The translations under genes were made by a program, and so were the position numbers. Shown piece by piece: positions 1-7,684 of a DNA stretch of 14,824 bases (its first letter is position 1; each line of letters opens with the position of its first letter). The DNA comes from Clostridia bacterium (GTDB lineage: Bacteria > Bacillota > Clostridia > TANB77 > CAG-508). A model generated the notes under the pieces. The model was not told the origin of the DNA, searched no databases, and was given only the letters and a program-made list of their open reading frames with translations. The stretch lies in assembly GCA_022791735.1 (NCBI GenBank), contig JAAVZQ010000089.1:1-14824 (forward strand). The letters run 5' to 3'.

Positions 1-621
1 CCACAAGAAATATCTTACATAGAAGAGCCAATTGTAAATGCAGAGATATTAACACCAAAGGAATTTGTAGGTGGAATAATGGAGATATGCCAAAATAGGC
101 GTGGAGTGTATATAGATATGAAATATTTAGATAGTAATAGAGTAACACTTTGCTATGAACTTCCATTAAATGAAATTATATATGATTTTTTTGATATTTT
201 AAAGTCAAAAACAAAGGGGTATGCTTCATTTGACTATGAGTTTAAAGAATATAGAAGAGCAGATTTAGTAAAACTTGATATTTTAGTAAATAATGAAACA
301 GTTGATGCACTTTCATTTATAGTGCATAAAGATAATAGTTATACTAGAGGAAGAAAAATGGTAGAAAAGCTAAAAACTGCAATACCAAAGCAATTATTTG
401 CAATACCACTTCAAGCTGCTTGTGGAGGCAAAATAATTGCAAGGGAGACTATTTCTGCAATGAGGAAAGATGTACTTGCCAAATGCTATGGTGGGGATAT
501 TTCGAGAAAGAAAAAGTTACTTGAAAAGCAGAAAAAGGGTAAGAAGAAGATGAGACAGATTGGAAATGTGGAGATGCCACAGGAGGCGTTTTTGAGCGTG
601 CTTAAATTAGACGATGAATAA
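1..621 (+). CDS. lepA: Elongation factor 4 (LepA), C-terminal part
   Basis: This is the 3' part of a gene that begins before the window; the frame is open from base 1 (PQEISYIEEPIVNAEIL). It covers the last ~206 residues: the EF-G domain V-like segment (EEPIVNAEILTPKEFVGGIMEICQNRRG) and the LepA-specific C-terminal domain with the family signature RKKKLLEKQKKGKKKMRQIG followed by PQEAFLSVLKL. EF4 is a ribosome-associated translational GTPase thought to back-translocate or remodel stalled ribosomes; the GTPase domain lies outside the window. No in-frame CGG occurs in the visible part. A long-hairpin repeat begins three bases after the stop and may end transcription. Confidence 0.95.
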   Translation, partial: PQEISYIEEPIVNAEILTPKEFVGGIMEICQNRRGVYIDMKYLDSNRVTLCYELPLNEIIYDFFDILKSKTKGYASFDYEFKEYRRADLVKLDILVNNETVDALSFIVHKDNSYTRGRKMVEKLKTAIPKQLFAIPLQAACGGKIIARETISAMRKDVLAKCYGGDISRKKKLLEKQKKGKKKMRQIGNVEMPQEAFLSVLKLDDE

Positions 622-623
622 AT

Positions 624-840
624 CACAGCTTTGAGTTTAGTCTGTCCTGCAAGAGGGTAGTTATCTATGATTTTTTCTAACACCTTGGTGTCGTAACCTC
701 CAAAGTGTACGCTACTGCGTAGCTTAATATGTCGGTTACTCCATTTCGCACTCGCTTTCGCTCGTTTGAACGCTTACGCGGTGTTACTCAAAAATCATAG
801 ATAGAACTACCCAGCACGGACTTAAAATTTTTTTGCTGTG
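624..840. repeat. Long-hairpin intergenic repeat, family B copy 1
   Basis: The ends are complementary: CACAGC at 624-629 pairs with GCTGTG at 835-840, and the segment around 655-676 (GGGTAGTTATCTATGATTTTT) pairs with 790-812 apart from a 2-base bulge. The loop (about 677-789) is richer in GC and has short internal palindromes. The same ends occur at 4870-5043, and right-end remnants at 2711-2745 and 6287-6330. It fills the lepA to nucleoside kinase gap and may terminate lepA. No ORF or tRNA is visible inside it. Confidence 0.75.
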
Positions 841-897
841 AATAATAAGAGATAACCTGATAAAATCAGAATAGAGAATTAAAGAAAGGATAAAATT

Positions 898-2532
898 ATG
901 AAATTAATTTACAAAGATAAAGAATTTGAGATAAACGAAGGGGAAACAATAAAAGAAGCACTAAAGGAGGAAATTACAGAAAATATTATAACTTGCAATT
1001 TTAATAATGAAATAAAAAGTTTGAATTATAAGCCAAAAATGAGCGGTAAAGTAGAGCTTTTAGATTATACAGATACAGAAGGGAAAAGAGTTTATGTAAG
1101 AGGAATTATGTATGTGATGGCAATGGCAATAGAAAAGCTATACCCAAAGAGCCACCTTACAATAGAATATCAGTTATATAATTCTATGTTTTGTACTTTT
1201 GAGAGAATGCAAGTTACAGATGAACTTTTGAAAGAAATTAAAGAAAAAATGCAAGAAATAATAGATGAGGATATTCCAATTGTGAAAAAAACTATGACAG
1301 CAGAAGAGGCAAAAGCATTTTATGAAAAAGAAGAAAGTGAAAAAGGTATTTTGCAAATAAATACAGAGACAAAAGAAGTGGTATCTTTATATTATTGCAA
1401 AGACTATTATAATTATTTCTATGGAGTTATGCCAATCTCAACAGGAGCTTTAAAGGTGTTTGATTTGGTAAAATATGGTAAACGGATTTCTACTTAGATA
1501 CCCAAGTAAAAGTGATTCAAGTAGACTAGATAAATTTCAAGATAACAAGAAATTATCTGCGACTCTTAATGATTATGAGGAGATACACAGCATTTTAAAA
1601 TTAAACACAATTGACAGATTAAATAAAAAAGTATCACTAGATAATGGTAAAGAAACTATACTTCTAGCAGAAGCTTTACATGAAAAGAAGATATCAGATA
1701 TTGCTGACCAAATTGCTAAAAGAGAAGGGACAAAGATGATTTTAATTGCCGGACCTTCTTCATCAGGCAAAACTACTTTTGCTAAAAGGCTTGGAATTCA
1801 GTTAAGACTAAATGGAATAGAACCTAAGACTTTATCAGTAGATAATTATTTTGTTGAAAGGGAACAAAACCCAGTAGATGAAAATGGAGAATATGATTTC
1901 GAATGTATAGAAGCAGTAGACTTGAAGTTATTTAATGAACATATTTTAAGACTACTTGCAGGGGAAGAAGTAGAACTTCCTGTTTTTGATTTTGCTACTC
2001 GGTCATAAAGAGTTTAAACGGAGACAAAATGAGATTAGGACCAAATGAAGTACTTGTAGTAGAAGGAATACACTGCTTAAATGATAAACTTACGGATGCA
2101 ATTCCACATGATAAAAAATTTAAAATTTATATAAGTGCTTTAACTGTTTTGAATATTGATGATTACAATAGAATATCAACAACAGACACAAGAATAATAA
2201 GAAGAATAGTAAGAGATTATAGATATAGAAGTTATTCAGCGAAGGAGACTTTGCAAAGATGGAAATCTGTATCAAGAGGAGAAGGCAAATATATATATCC
2301 ATTTCAAGAGGAAGCGGATGTTATGTTTAATAGTTCTATTGTGTATGAATTAGGTGTACTAAGAGAATATGCTTTACCTCTTCTTATGGAGATAACTAGA
2401 GAAGAGCCTGAATATGCAGAGGCAAAAAGACTTATGACGCTTTTGAATTATTTTAAACCGATTGATATTGAGTTCATTCCAGAGAGCTCGATTATACGAG
2501 AGTTTATTGGTGGTAGCATTTTCACGTATTAA
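898..2532 (+). CDS. TGS-domain nucleoside (uridine-type) kinase, read through three CGGN shift sites
   Basis: Read in three-base steps this locus gives fragments (898-1497, 1475-2008, 2029-2532). Counting CGGA at 1483, CGGT at 2000 and CGGA at 2019 as single glycines gives one continuous 543-residue protein, the usual size for this family. Residues ~1-60 form a TGS-like domain, ~60-190 a threonyl-tRNA-synthetase-like second domain (LYPKSHLTIEYQ), and ~275 to the end a phosphoribulokinase/uridine kinase domain with P-loop GPSSSGKT at ~285-292, then SVDNYF and VLVVEGIHCLND. Two of the restored glycines fall in the conserved segment FATG-HKEFKG-DKMRLGP. The predicted role is ATP-dependent phosphorylation of a nucleoside; the substrate cannot be read from sequence. 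AAAGGA at 885-890 is the ribosome binding site, 7 bases before ATG. The alternative, a decayed pseudogene, is unlikely because all three lesions are the same. Confidence 0.88.
1483..1486 (+). other. CGGA +1 recoding site 1 (nucleoside kinase)
   Basis: In-frame CGG follows AAA. Normal reading ends at a stop at 1495; dropping one base gives VKYGK-G-FLLRYPSK, which continues into the kinase. Confidence 0.85.
2000..2003 (+). other. CGGT +1 recoding site 2 (nucleoside kinase)
   Basis: In-frame CGG follows ACT. Normal reading meets TAA at 2006; the shifted reading gives FDFAT-G-HKEFK, with glycine at the conserved T-G of this family. Confidence 0.88.
2019..2022 (+). other. CGGA +1 recoding site 3 (nucleoside kinase)
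   Basis: Only 15 bases after site 2, in-frame CGG follows AAA. The shift gives EFK-G-DKMRLGPNEVLVVEG, matching the conserved stretch before the Walker B-like segment. Confidence 0.88.
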
Positions 2533-2534
2533 TT

Positions 2535-2651
2535 CAAACAAAAATCAGCATCCTGCTTCGTTGTTGCTCGTTCAAAATTGTATCAACATGCACGAGCATG
2601 CCTCAACAATCTTTGAACTCACACGCCTAGCATTATACTAATTTTTGTTTG
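2535..2651. repeat. Structured ~117-bp repeat, family A copy 1
   Basis: The terminal arms CAAACAAAAATCAGCA (2535) and the segment ending TTTTTGTTTG (2651) are complementary. A second pair of arms, GTTCAAAATTGT and ACAATCTTTGAAC, encloses a central hairpin CATGC-ACGA-GCATG (2587-2600). The inner sequence is nearly the same as at 10070-10194, while the outer arms differ but still pair within each copy. It starts three bases after the kinase stop, so it may act as a terminator. No coding potential is seen. Confidence 0.8.
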
Positions 2652-2710
2652 AACAAGACATGTCAAATTTAAAAAAATTCCAGCTAGTATAAACATAAGG
2701 ACTATGCATG

Positions 2711-2745
2711 ATGTTTATAGATAACTACCCACCAGCAGACTTTAA
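2711..2745. repeat. Family B right-end remnant
   Basis: TATAGATAACTACCC and AGCAGACTTTAAG resemble the right end of the long hairpin at 790-825. The match to the remnant at 6287-6330 extends on into the AGTATAATTA segment. The left half is missing here. Beyond the repeats, nothing else is seen in the 384-base gap between the kinase and the RNHCP gene. Confidence 0.55.
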
Positions 2746-2789
2746 GTATAATTAGATGTGAAATATATTCGCGTATTAATTTTAGAAAG

Positions 2790-2887
2790 AATTGTGTTTT
2801 GGCTAGGCAGACAAGAGAGAAATACCGGAGGCGTGCTTGTGCACGGTGAGGATTTTCTCTCAAAGTCTAACAACGCCAAAACCAATT
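2790..2887. repeat. Structured ~98-bp element upstream of the RNHCP gene
   Basis: Three nested stems are visible: AATTGTGTTTTGGC (2790-2803) with GCCAAAACCAATT (2875-2887); GAGAGAAAT (2815-2823) with ATTTTCTCTC (2852-2861); and CGTGC with GCACG at the tip. The 19 bases at 2827-2845 are the exact reverse complement of 10126-10144 in family A copy 2, so this is a related element in the other orientation. It ends 14 bases before the AAAGGAG of the next gene, so a leader or attenuator role is possible. Confidence 0.7.
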
Positions 2888-2916
2888 ATCTCTAGAATTA
2901 GAAAGGAGATGGAGTT

Positions 2917-3234
2917 TTGGGAGCAAACTTTACGGAAATTGATGAAGCATTTATATGTGAGTATTGTGGGAGAAAGGTAGAACCTTTAGGATATTCATGT
3001 AGAAATCATTGTCCATATTGCTTACACTCTAAACATGTAGATGTAAATCCAGGAGATAGGGAAGAAACATGTCATGGAGAGCTTGTACCAATAGATATAG
3101 AGATAAATTCTAAAAAAGGATATGTAGTAGTTTTCAAGTGTATAAAATGTGGGAAAATTAGGAAAAATAAACTAGCAGAAGATGATAATATGGAGCTTGT
3201 ATATGAGATTATAAAAAATAAAGTAAGGAGGTAG
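2917..3234 (+). CDS. RNHCP-domain zinc-ribbon protein, TTG start
   Basis: The product is 105 residues with four Cys pairs or singles typical of an RNHCP domain: C14-x2-C17, C28-RNHC32-PYC35 with the signature RNHCPYCLHSKHVD, and a C-terminal C75-x2-C78. The family is small, probably zinc-binding, and of unknown biochemical role. The start is TTG at 2917, set by AAAGGAG at 2902-2908; no in-frame ATG precedes the first Cys motif. The sequence TTT ACG GAA at 2929-2937 contains an out-of-frame CGG that causes no shift. The stop overlaps the AAGGAGG of the next gene, so the two are probably co-transcribed and translationally coupled. Confidence 0.88.
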   Translation: MGANFTEIDEAFICEYCGRKVEPLGYSCRNHCPYCLHSKHVDVNPGDREETCHGELVPIDIEINSKKGYVVVFKCIKCGKIRKNKLAEDDNMELVYEIIKNKVRR

Positions 3235-3236
3235 GC

Positions 3237-4850
3237 ATGAAAAAAAATCCAGCCAAATACATATTTTGGATGATTGTGGTACGGTCTAATTGCGATTGGC
3301 ATATATTATTTTTATAATAAAGAAGAAGCGGAAGATGCAGGACAAAATACTATATCACAAGAAACTAAGATTGAGCCTTCAAATCTAAGATTAGGGTTAT
3401 CTAATATAGATAGTTTAAATCCTATACTTTCAAAAAATCAAAATATACAAGATTTTTCTAAACTTTTATATGAACCTCTATTTAATATAACATCAGATTT
3501 TAAGCTAGAGCCAGCACTTGGTATAGAATTTTCAAAAGCAGAAGGAAATGTATACTTTGTAAAGCTAAGAGAAAATGTAAAATGGCATAATGGAGCAGAT
3601 TTTAAAGCCGAAGATGTAAAATATACAATAGAAAAGATAAAGGAATTAGGAGATAGTTCTATATATAATGCAAATGTTTCTAATATAAATAATGTTGAAA
3701 TCGTAGGTAACAATCTTGTAAAATTATATCTAAATGCAGAAGAAATGTTTTTCGAATATAATTTGACTTTCCCAATAATTAGTTCTAGCCTTTTTGCTGG
3801 AGAGGATATTAGAAATTCAGATAAAAATAATTTCCCAATAGGAACGGGAAGATATAAATTAAAAGCGATAAATACAAGTTCACAAATGGAACTTGAACAA
3901 AATAATAATTGGTGGAATAAAAGCACAGAGAATTTAAGGATAAATACTATAACTATTAGAATATATGAAACAATTGCAGAAGTGTATAATGGATATAAAC
4001 TTCGGGCGGATTAGATATTATTAAAACTCGGAAACCAAAATATTGAGGATAATGTTGGGACAATTGGTTCAAATGTAGAAAGAATGTATGGAAGAACTTT
4101 TAACTATTTGGTCCTTAATACAGGAAGTAATATATTATCACATAAAGAAGTAAGACAAGCTATAAGCTATGCTATAAATAGAGAACAGATTGTGAATGAG
4201 GTGCATGGAGAAAAGTATATAATAGCAGATAATCCTTTAGAATATGGAAGTTATTTATATAATAAAGAAAATGCTAAATATAAGTATGATCAAAACAAAG
4301 CAAAACAAATTTTACAAGATAATGGCTGGACATATAGGCAAGGCGATGTATGGCAAAAAAAACAAGATTATACTACGCTTAGATTAAGGATAAATCTACT
4401 TGTAAATTCATCAAACGAGGCAAGAGTAAAAACAGCAGAAATAATAAAGAAAAACTTAGAAGATATTGGAATATCAGTTAATATAGTGAATGCAAAGGAT
4501 TGGAATTATGAAAATAGTTTAAAGAATAAGAATTATGATATACTAATTACTCGGAGTTACTGTTCGGATTAAGTCCAGATGTTTCGAGATATTTTGGTGA
4601 TAATAATTTGGCAAATTATACGAATGATGAGGCAAAAGAGATTTTAAAAGAGTTATATAATATAACTGATGAAAAGCTATTAAAAGAAAAATATGAGAAA
4701 TTACAGAAATTTTATGAGGAAGATAGACCATATGTTGGGCTTAATTTTAATAGTATTACAAAGATTTCTGGAAAGAATTTGACTATGACTAATGATAATA
4801 ATTGGTTTAATATTTTTCTTAATATAGATAAGTGGCATAAGAAAAATTAG
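3237..4850 (+). CDS. Membrane-anchored peptide ABC-type substrate-binding protein (SBP family 5), read through six CGGN sites
   Basis: Treating the CGGN units at 3282, 4003, 4007, 4029, 4552 and 4565 as glycine gives one 535-residue OppA/DppA-like protein; three-base reading gives only fragments. The N-terminus (MKKNPAKYIFWMIVV-G-LIAIGIYYFYN) is a single uncleaved-looking membrane anchor with no lipobox Cys. Family-5 features follow: LEPALGIEFSKAEGNVYFVKLRENVKWHNGADFKAEDVKYT, then FPIGTGRYKL, then SHKEVRQAISYAINREQIV and a C-terminal lobe (YNITDEKLLKEKYEKLQKFYEEDRPYVGLNF). The family binds peptides or other solutes outside the membrane for import, but no permease or ATPase gene is nearby, so the ligand is unknown. 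AAGGAGG at 3225-3231 fixes the ATG at 3237. The number of shift sites is the highest in the window. Confidence 0.86.
3282..3285 (+). other. CGGT +1 recoding site 4 (substrate-binding protein)
   Basis: The shift lies 16 codons from the start, inside the membrane anchor. In-frame reading leaves hydrophobic sequence at once (RSNCDW), while the shifted frame continues VV-G-LIAIGIYYFYN. Confidence 0.87.
4003..4006 (+). other. CGGG +1 recoding site 5 (substrate-binding protein)
   Basis: In-frame CGG follows CTT and is the first of two adjacent quadruplets. Both must be counted to give YKL-G-G-LDIIKT; normal reading stops at 4012. It is the only site with G as fourth base. Confidence 0.82.
4007..4010 (+). 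other. CGGA +1 recoding site 6 (substrate-binding protein)
   Basis: It directly follows site 5. CGG is in frame only after the first shift has occurred, and the second shift leads into LDIIKT. Confidence 0.82.
4029..4032 (+). other. CGGA +1 recoding site 7 (substrate-binding protein)
   Basis: In-frame CGG follows ACT, six codons after site 6. The shift gives LDIIKT-G-NQNIEDNVGTIGSN and joins the open frame that runs to 4551. Confidence 0.84.
4552..4555 (+). other. CGGA +1 recoding site 8 (substrate-binding protein)
   Basis: In-frame CGG follows ACT. The shift gives DILIT-G-VTV, the expected end of this lobe; the unshifted frame stops at 4570. Confidence 0.85.
4565..4568 (+). other. CGGA +1 recoding site 9 (substrate-binding protein)
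   Basis: Three codons after site 8, the shift gives VTV-G-LSPDVSRYFGDNNLANY, entering the final open frame to the stop at 4848. Confidence 0.85.
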
Positions 4851-4869
4851 TGGTGAGTTAGTTACAATT

Positions 4870-5043
4870 CACAGCTTTAAATATCGTCTGTCCTGCCACA
4901 AGTAGTTATTAATAATTTTTCGAAAATCTCCCCCCTAAAGAAAATGTAATTCGCGTAGCTCACACATTTTCTAAAGGGTAAGAATCATCGAAGAAATTAT
5001 TAATAGAACTACTCTGCGCGGACTTTGGGTTAGATTAGCTGTG
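4870..5043. repeat. Long-hairpin intergenic repeat, family B copy 2
   Basis: CACAGC at 4870 pairs with GCTGTG ending at 5043, and the segment around 4901-4920 pairs with 4995-5012 (AATTATTAATAGAACTACT). The outer arms share CAGCTTT and GTCTGTCCTGC with the copy at 624-840. The loop is unrelated to that of copy 1 and has its own inverted repeat (AGAAAATGT with ACATTTTCT). It separates the binding-protein gene from recA and may terminate the former. With the promoter at 5093-5121 it accounts for the 322-base gap. Confidence 0.75.
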
Positions 5044-5092
5044 AATCGTATCTGTGAATTAAAATAAAATTTTAAAATTTTTCAAAAAAAGC

Positions 5093-5121
5093 TTGACCTA
5101 TTAAAATTTTAAGTATATAAT
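5093..5121 (+). promoter_or_regulatory. Sigma-A type promoter of recA
   Basis: TTGACC (5093-5098) and a perfect TATAAT (5116-5121) are separated by 17 bases. The start site would lie near 5128, inside the LexA-type box. Confidence 0.85.
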
Positions 5122-5125
5122 AAGG

Positions 5126-5139
5126 CAAACGAATGTTTA
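5126..5139 (+). promoter_or_regulatory. LexA-type SOS box of recA
   Basis: CAAACGAATGTTTA matches the Gram-positive SOS consensus CGAACRNRYGTTYC at 12 of 14 positions, with inverted AAAC-N4-GTTT. It lies 4 bases after the -10 box, where LexA would block recA transcription. lexA itself is not in the window. Confidence 0.65.
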
Positions 5140-5172
5140 ATAAAAATAAGAAAAGAAATAATAAGGAAGGAA

Positions 5173-6261
5173 ATGATAAATATGGCAAAAGAAAACAATG
5201 AAAAAAGACAAGCACTAGAGATGGCAATGGGACAAATTGAAAAACAATTTGGTAAAGGTTCAGTTATGAAACTTGGAGAGTTCAAAGCAATGGAGATTGA
5301 AGCAATTCCAACTGGGGCATTAAGTCTAGATATAGCACTAGGTATAGGAGGAGTTCCAAGAGGAAGAATTATAGAGATATATGGTCCTGAAAGTTCAGGA
5401 AAAACAACTTTAGCATTACATATAATTGCAGAAGCACAAAAACAAAAGGGAGAAGTTGCATTTATCGATGCAGAGCATGCATTAGATCCAGTATATGCAA
5501 AGAATTTAGGAGTAGATATAAATGAGCTTATAGTTTCACAACCAGATACAGGAGAACAAGCTCTTGAAATTGCAGAATCACTAATAAGAAGTGGAGCATT
5601 AGATGTAATAGTTGTAGATTCTGTTGCAGCATTAGTTCCAAAAGCCGAAATAGACGGAGAAATGGGAGATTCACACATGGGATTGCAAGCAAGACTTATG
5701 TCACAAGCGCTTAGAAAACTTGCTGGTGCAATTAATAAATCAAAAACAGTTCTTATATTTATTAACCAATTGAGAGAGAAAATTGGAGTGATGTTTGGAA
5801 ACCCTGAGACAACAACAGGTGGTAGAGCACTTAAATTTTATGCATCAGTTAGAATGGATATAAGAAAAATAGAAAATATCAAACAAGATGGAGATGTAAT
5901 AGGAACTAGAACAAGAGTGAAAATAGTAAAGAACAAAGTAGCTCCACCATTTAGAGAGGCTGAGTTTGATATATTATATGGAAAAGGAATATCAAAAGAA
6001 GGAAATATTTTAGATATAGCAGTGAGCCTAGATATAATAGTGAAGAGCGGTTCTTGGTTTAGTTATAATGGAGAAAGAATTGGACAAGGTAGAGAAAATG
6101 TAAAAAAATATTTGTTAGATAATCCAGAAGTACTTGCAGAAGTAGAGAAGAAAGTAAGAGCAAATATGGAGCAAGCCTTTGAAAACTCACTAAACGAAGA
6201 AATTAGTACAGAGGACGAAGCAAAAGATAGTGCAAACGAGTTTGAAGAGGTAGATGAGTAA
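5173..6261 (+). CDS. recA: Recombinase RecA
   Basis: RecA forms the ATP-dependent filament on single-stranded DNA for homologous recombination and stimulates LexA cleavage. From 5173 it is 362 residues. Walker A GPESSGKT is at residues 71-78, followed by VAFIDAEHALDP, VIVVDSVAALVP, the L1/L2 region (EMGDSHMGLQARLMSQALRK, then NQLREKIGVMFGNPETTTGGRALKFYASVRMDI), and an acidic C-terminal tail. An alternative start ATG at 5182 (MAKENNEKRQ) is equally possible: AAGGAAGG at 5163-5170 lies 2 bases from the first ATG and 11 from the second. The gene has no in-frame CGG; GAC GGA (5652) and AGC GGT (6046) contain CGG out of frame and read normally. recX follows. Confidence 0.98.
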   Translation: MINMAKENNEKRQALEMAMGQIEKQFGKGSVMKLGEFKAMEIEAIPTGALSLDIALGIGGVPRGRIIEIYGPESSGKTTLALHIIAEAQKQKGEVAFIDAEHALDPVYAKNLGVDINELIVSQPDTGEQALEIAESLIRSGALDVIVVDSVAALVPKAEIDGEMGDSHMGLQARLMSQALRKLAGAINKSKTVLIFINQLREKIGVMFGNPETTTGGRALKFYASVRMDIRKIENIKQDGDVIGTRTRVKIVKNKVAPPFREAEFDILYGKGISKEGNILDIAVSLDIIVKSGSWFSYNGERIGQGRENVKKYLLDNPEVLAEVEKKVRANMEQAFENSLNEEISTEDEAKDSANEFEEVDE

Positions 6262-6286
6262 GGATTATTTGGTCTTATGCTCGGTG

Positions 6287-6330
6287 TCACTCAAAAGTCA
6301 TAGATAGAACTACCCTGCATAGACCTTTAG
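6287..6330. repeat. Family B right-end remnant between recA and recX
   Basis: ACTCAAAAGTCATAGATAGA and the following ACTACCC-TGCATAGACC match the right half of the hairpin at 785-823 closely. No left half is present, so the long stem cannot form here. Confidence 0.65.
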
Positions 6331-6382
6331 TATAATTAACTATGAATATAATGATATTTTTCGAACACAGAAAGGTAAAAAC

Positions 6383-6832
6383 ATGGAATACTCAAAAGAA
6401 GAGTTTGATGCAAAAAAAACTCAAGTACTAAAGTATATCTTGTATAAAAAGAGAACAGAAAGTGAAGTAAGAACTAAATTTTGTAATAGTATAGATGAAA
6501 ATATGCTAGAAGATATTATAGAATATTTAAAAAATGCAGGATATATTAATGATGAAGAATATATAGAAAAACTTGTTAGAGAATATATGAATTTAAAACA
6601 TATGTCTATTAGAGAAATAAAAAATAAAGTGTATAGTAAAGGAATATATGCAGACTTAATAGAGAACTATATATCAAATAATAGAGAAGTACTTGAAGAA
6701 TATGAGCTTAAATCAGCTAAAAGATTAGCAGAGAAAAAGGGTGAAAAAGAGCCAGAAAAGCTACAAAGATATCTTATAAATAAAGGATTTGACAGTGATG
6801 TTGTACAAAAAATATTAAAAGGAGAGGAGTAA
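6383..6832 (+). CDS. recX: Regulatory protein RecX
   Basis: The product has 149 residues and is rich in charged helices. It fits the three-helix-repeat RecX family: LKYILYKKRTESEVRTKF, then DIIEYLKNAGYINDEEYIEKLVREY, then SIREIKNKVYSKGI, then RYLINKGFDSDVVQKIL. RecX binds RecA filaments and limits or modulates their activity. The gene lies 121 bases after recA, a common arrangement. GAAAGG at 6370-6375 precedes the ATG at 6383. scpA follows after 7 bases, so those two are co-transcribed. There is no in-frame CGG. Confidence 0.9.
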   Translation: MEYSKEEFDAKKTQVLKYILYKKRTESEVRTKFCNSIDENMLEDIIEYLKNAGYINDEEYIEKLVREYMNLKHMSIREIKNKVYSKGIYADLIENYISNNREVLEEYELKSAKRLAEKKGEKEPEKLQRYLINKGFDSDVVQKILKGEE

Positions 6833-6839
6833 ATTCAAA

Positions 6840-7598
6840 ATGCCAAATATATTAGCGCTAGAAACTAAAGCAATACAAATAAAAATAGAAAATTTTGAAG
6901 GCCCATTGGATTTACTTTGCCATTTAATAGATAAAAACAAAATGGATATATACAGTATCAATTTGGACAAATTAACTGACCAATATTTAGAATACATTAA
7001 TAAGATGAAAGAGCAAAAACTTGGAGTAAGTAGTGAATTTCTTATAATGGCATCGACACTTCTTTTGATAAAATCAAAGGGATTACTTCCAGCATTAGAA
7101 GGTGAGGAAGAAGAAGAAATCACAGAAGAAGAGTTGATTAGAAGAATTGTAGAATATAAGAGATATAAAGAAATTACATCTAGCCTCAAAGAAATGTACA
7201 ATCAATATGCAGAAAGAATATTTGCAAGGAAAGAAGAATTAGAATTGCCAAAGCAAAAATTAGAAGATACATACGAGATGAGTGCAATAGTAAATCTTTA
7301 TAGAAATGCAATGGAGAAATTCGAAGTAAAAACTAATGTAAATGCAAAAAATATAGAGAAGATAGCAATAAAAGATACATATAGTGTAACAAGTAAAGTA
7401 AGAGAAATATATAGAGAACTTATAAGAAAACCTAGAATTGTATTTAATAGGATATATACCATATCTAAATGTAATAAAGAGGAAGTTGTAACAGCATTTA
7501 CAGGGCTTTTGGAACTATCAAGAAGAAGTAAAGTTGTAACAGAGCAAGATGAATTGTTTGGGGATATTATTGTGGAGAAGAGAAAACGCCACTTTTGA
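6840..7598 (+). CDS. scpA: Segregation and condensation protein A (ScpA kleisin)
   Basis: The 252-residue product shows the ScpA N-terminal SMC-binding segment (IKIENFEGPLDLLCHLIDKNKMDIYSINLDKLTDQYLEYI, then SSEFLIMASTLLLIKSKGLLP), an acidic linker (EGEEEEEITEEELIRRIVEYKRYKE) and the C-terminal winged helix (KEEVVTAFTGLLELSRRSKVVTEQDELFGDI). ScpA is the kleisin that bridges SMC heads in the bacterial condensin. GGAGAGGA at 6821-6828 in the recX end is the ribosome binding site. The usual partner scpB does not follow, and DUF2953 comes next after 86 bases. Confidence 0.95.
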   Translation: MPNILALETKAIQIKIENFEGPLDLLCHLIDKNKMDIYSINLDKLTDQYLEYINKMKEQKLGVSSEFLIMASTLLLIKSKGLLPALEGEEEEEITEEELIRRIVEYKRYKEITSSLKEMYNQYAERIFARKEELELPKQKLEDTYEMSAIVNLYRNAMEKFEVKTNVNAKNIEKIAIKDTYSVTSKVREIYRELIRKPRIVFNRIYTISKCNKEEVVTAFTGLLELSRRSKVVTEQDELFGDIIVEKRKRHF

Positions 7599-7684
7599 TA
7601 TGTTTTTGATGTAAGAAACTGGAGAATTGTATAAAGTCTTGAAAAAATGGTAAAACTTACTACATAACAAAGGAGTAAAAAGTT

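Noticed and set aside
622..897. tRNA gene or other known RNA in the gaps
   Set aside because: I looked in the larger gaps (622-897, 2533-2916, 4851-5172, 10069-10744, 12156-12399) for a T-loop GTTCGA-type motif with matching stems and found only the repeats described. GTTCAAA belongs to family A.
898..2532. Reading the broken genes as ordinary pseudogenes
   Set aside because: Random decay gives varied indels and stop mutations. All breaks here are +1, all are at in-frame CGG, the flanking frames are otherwise intact, and operon overlaps and ribosome binding sites are preserved.
2535..2651. Insertion sequence
   Set aside because: The ends are inverted, but the element is ~120 bp, has no transposase frame, and no clear target duplication is visible.
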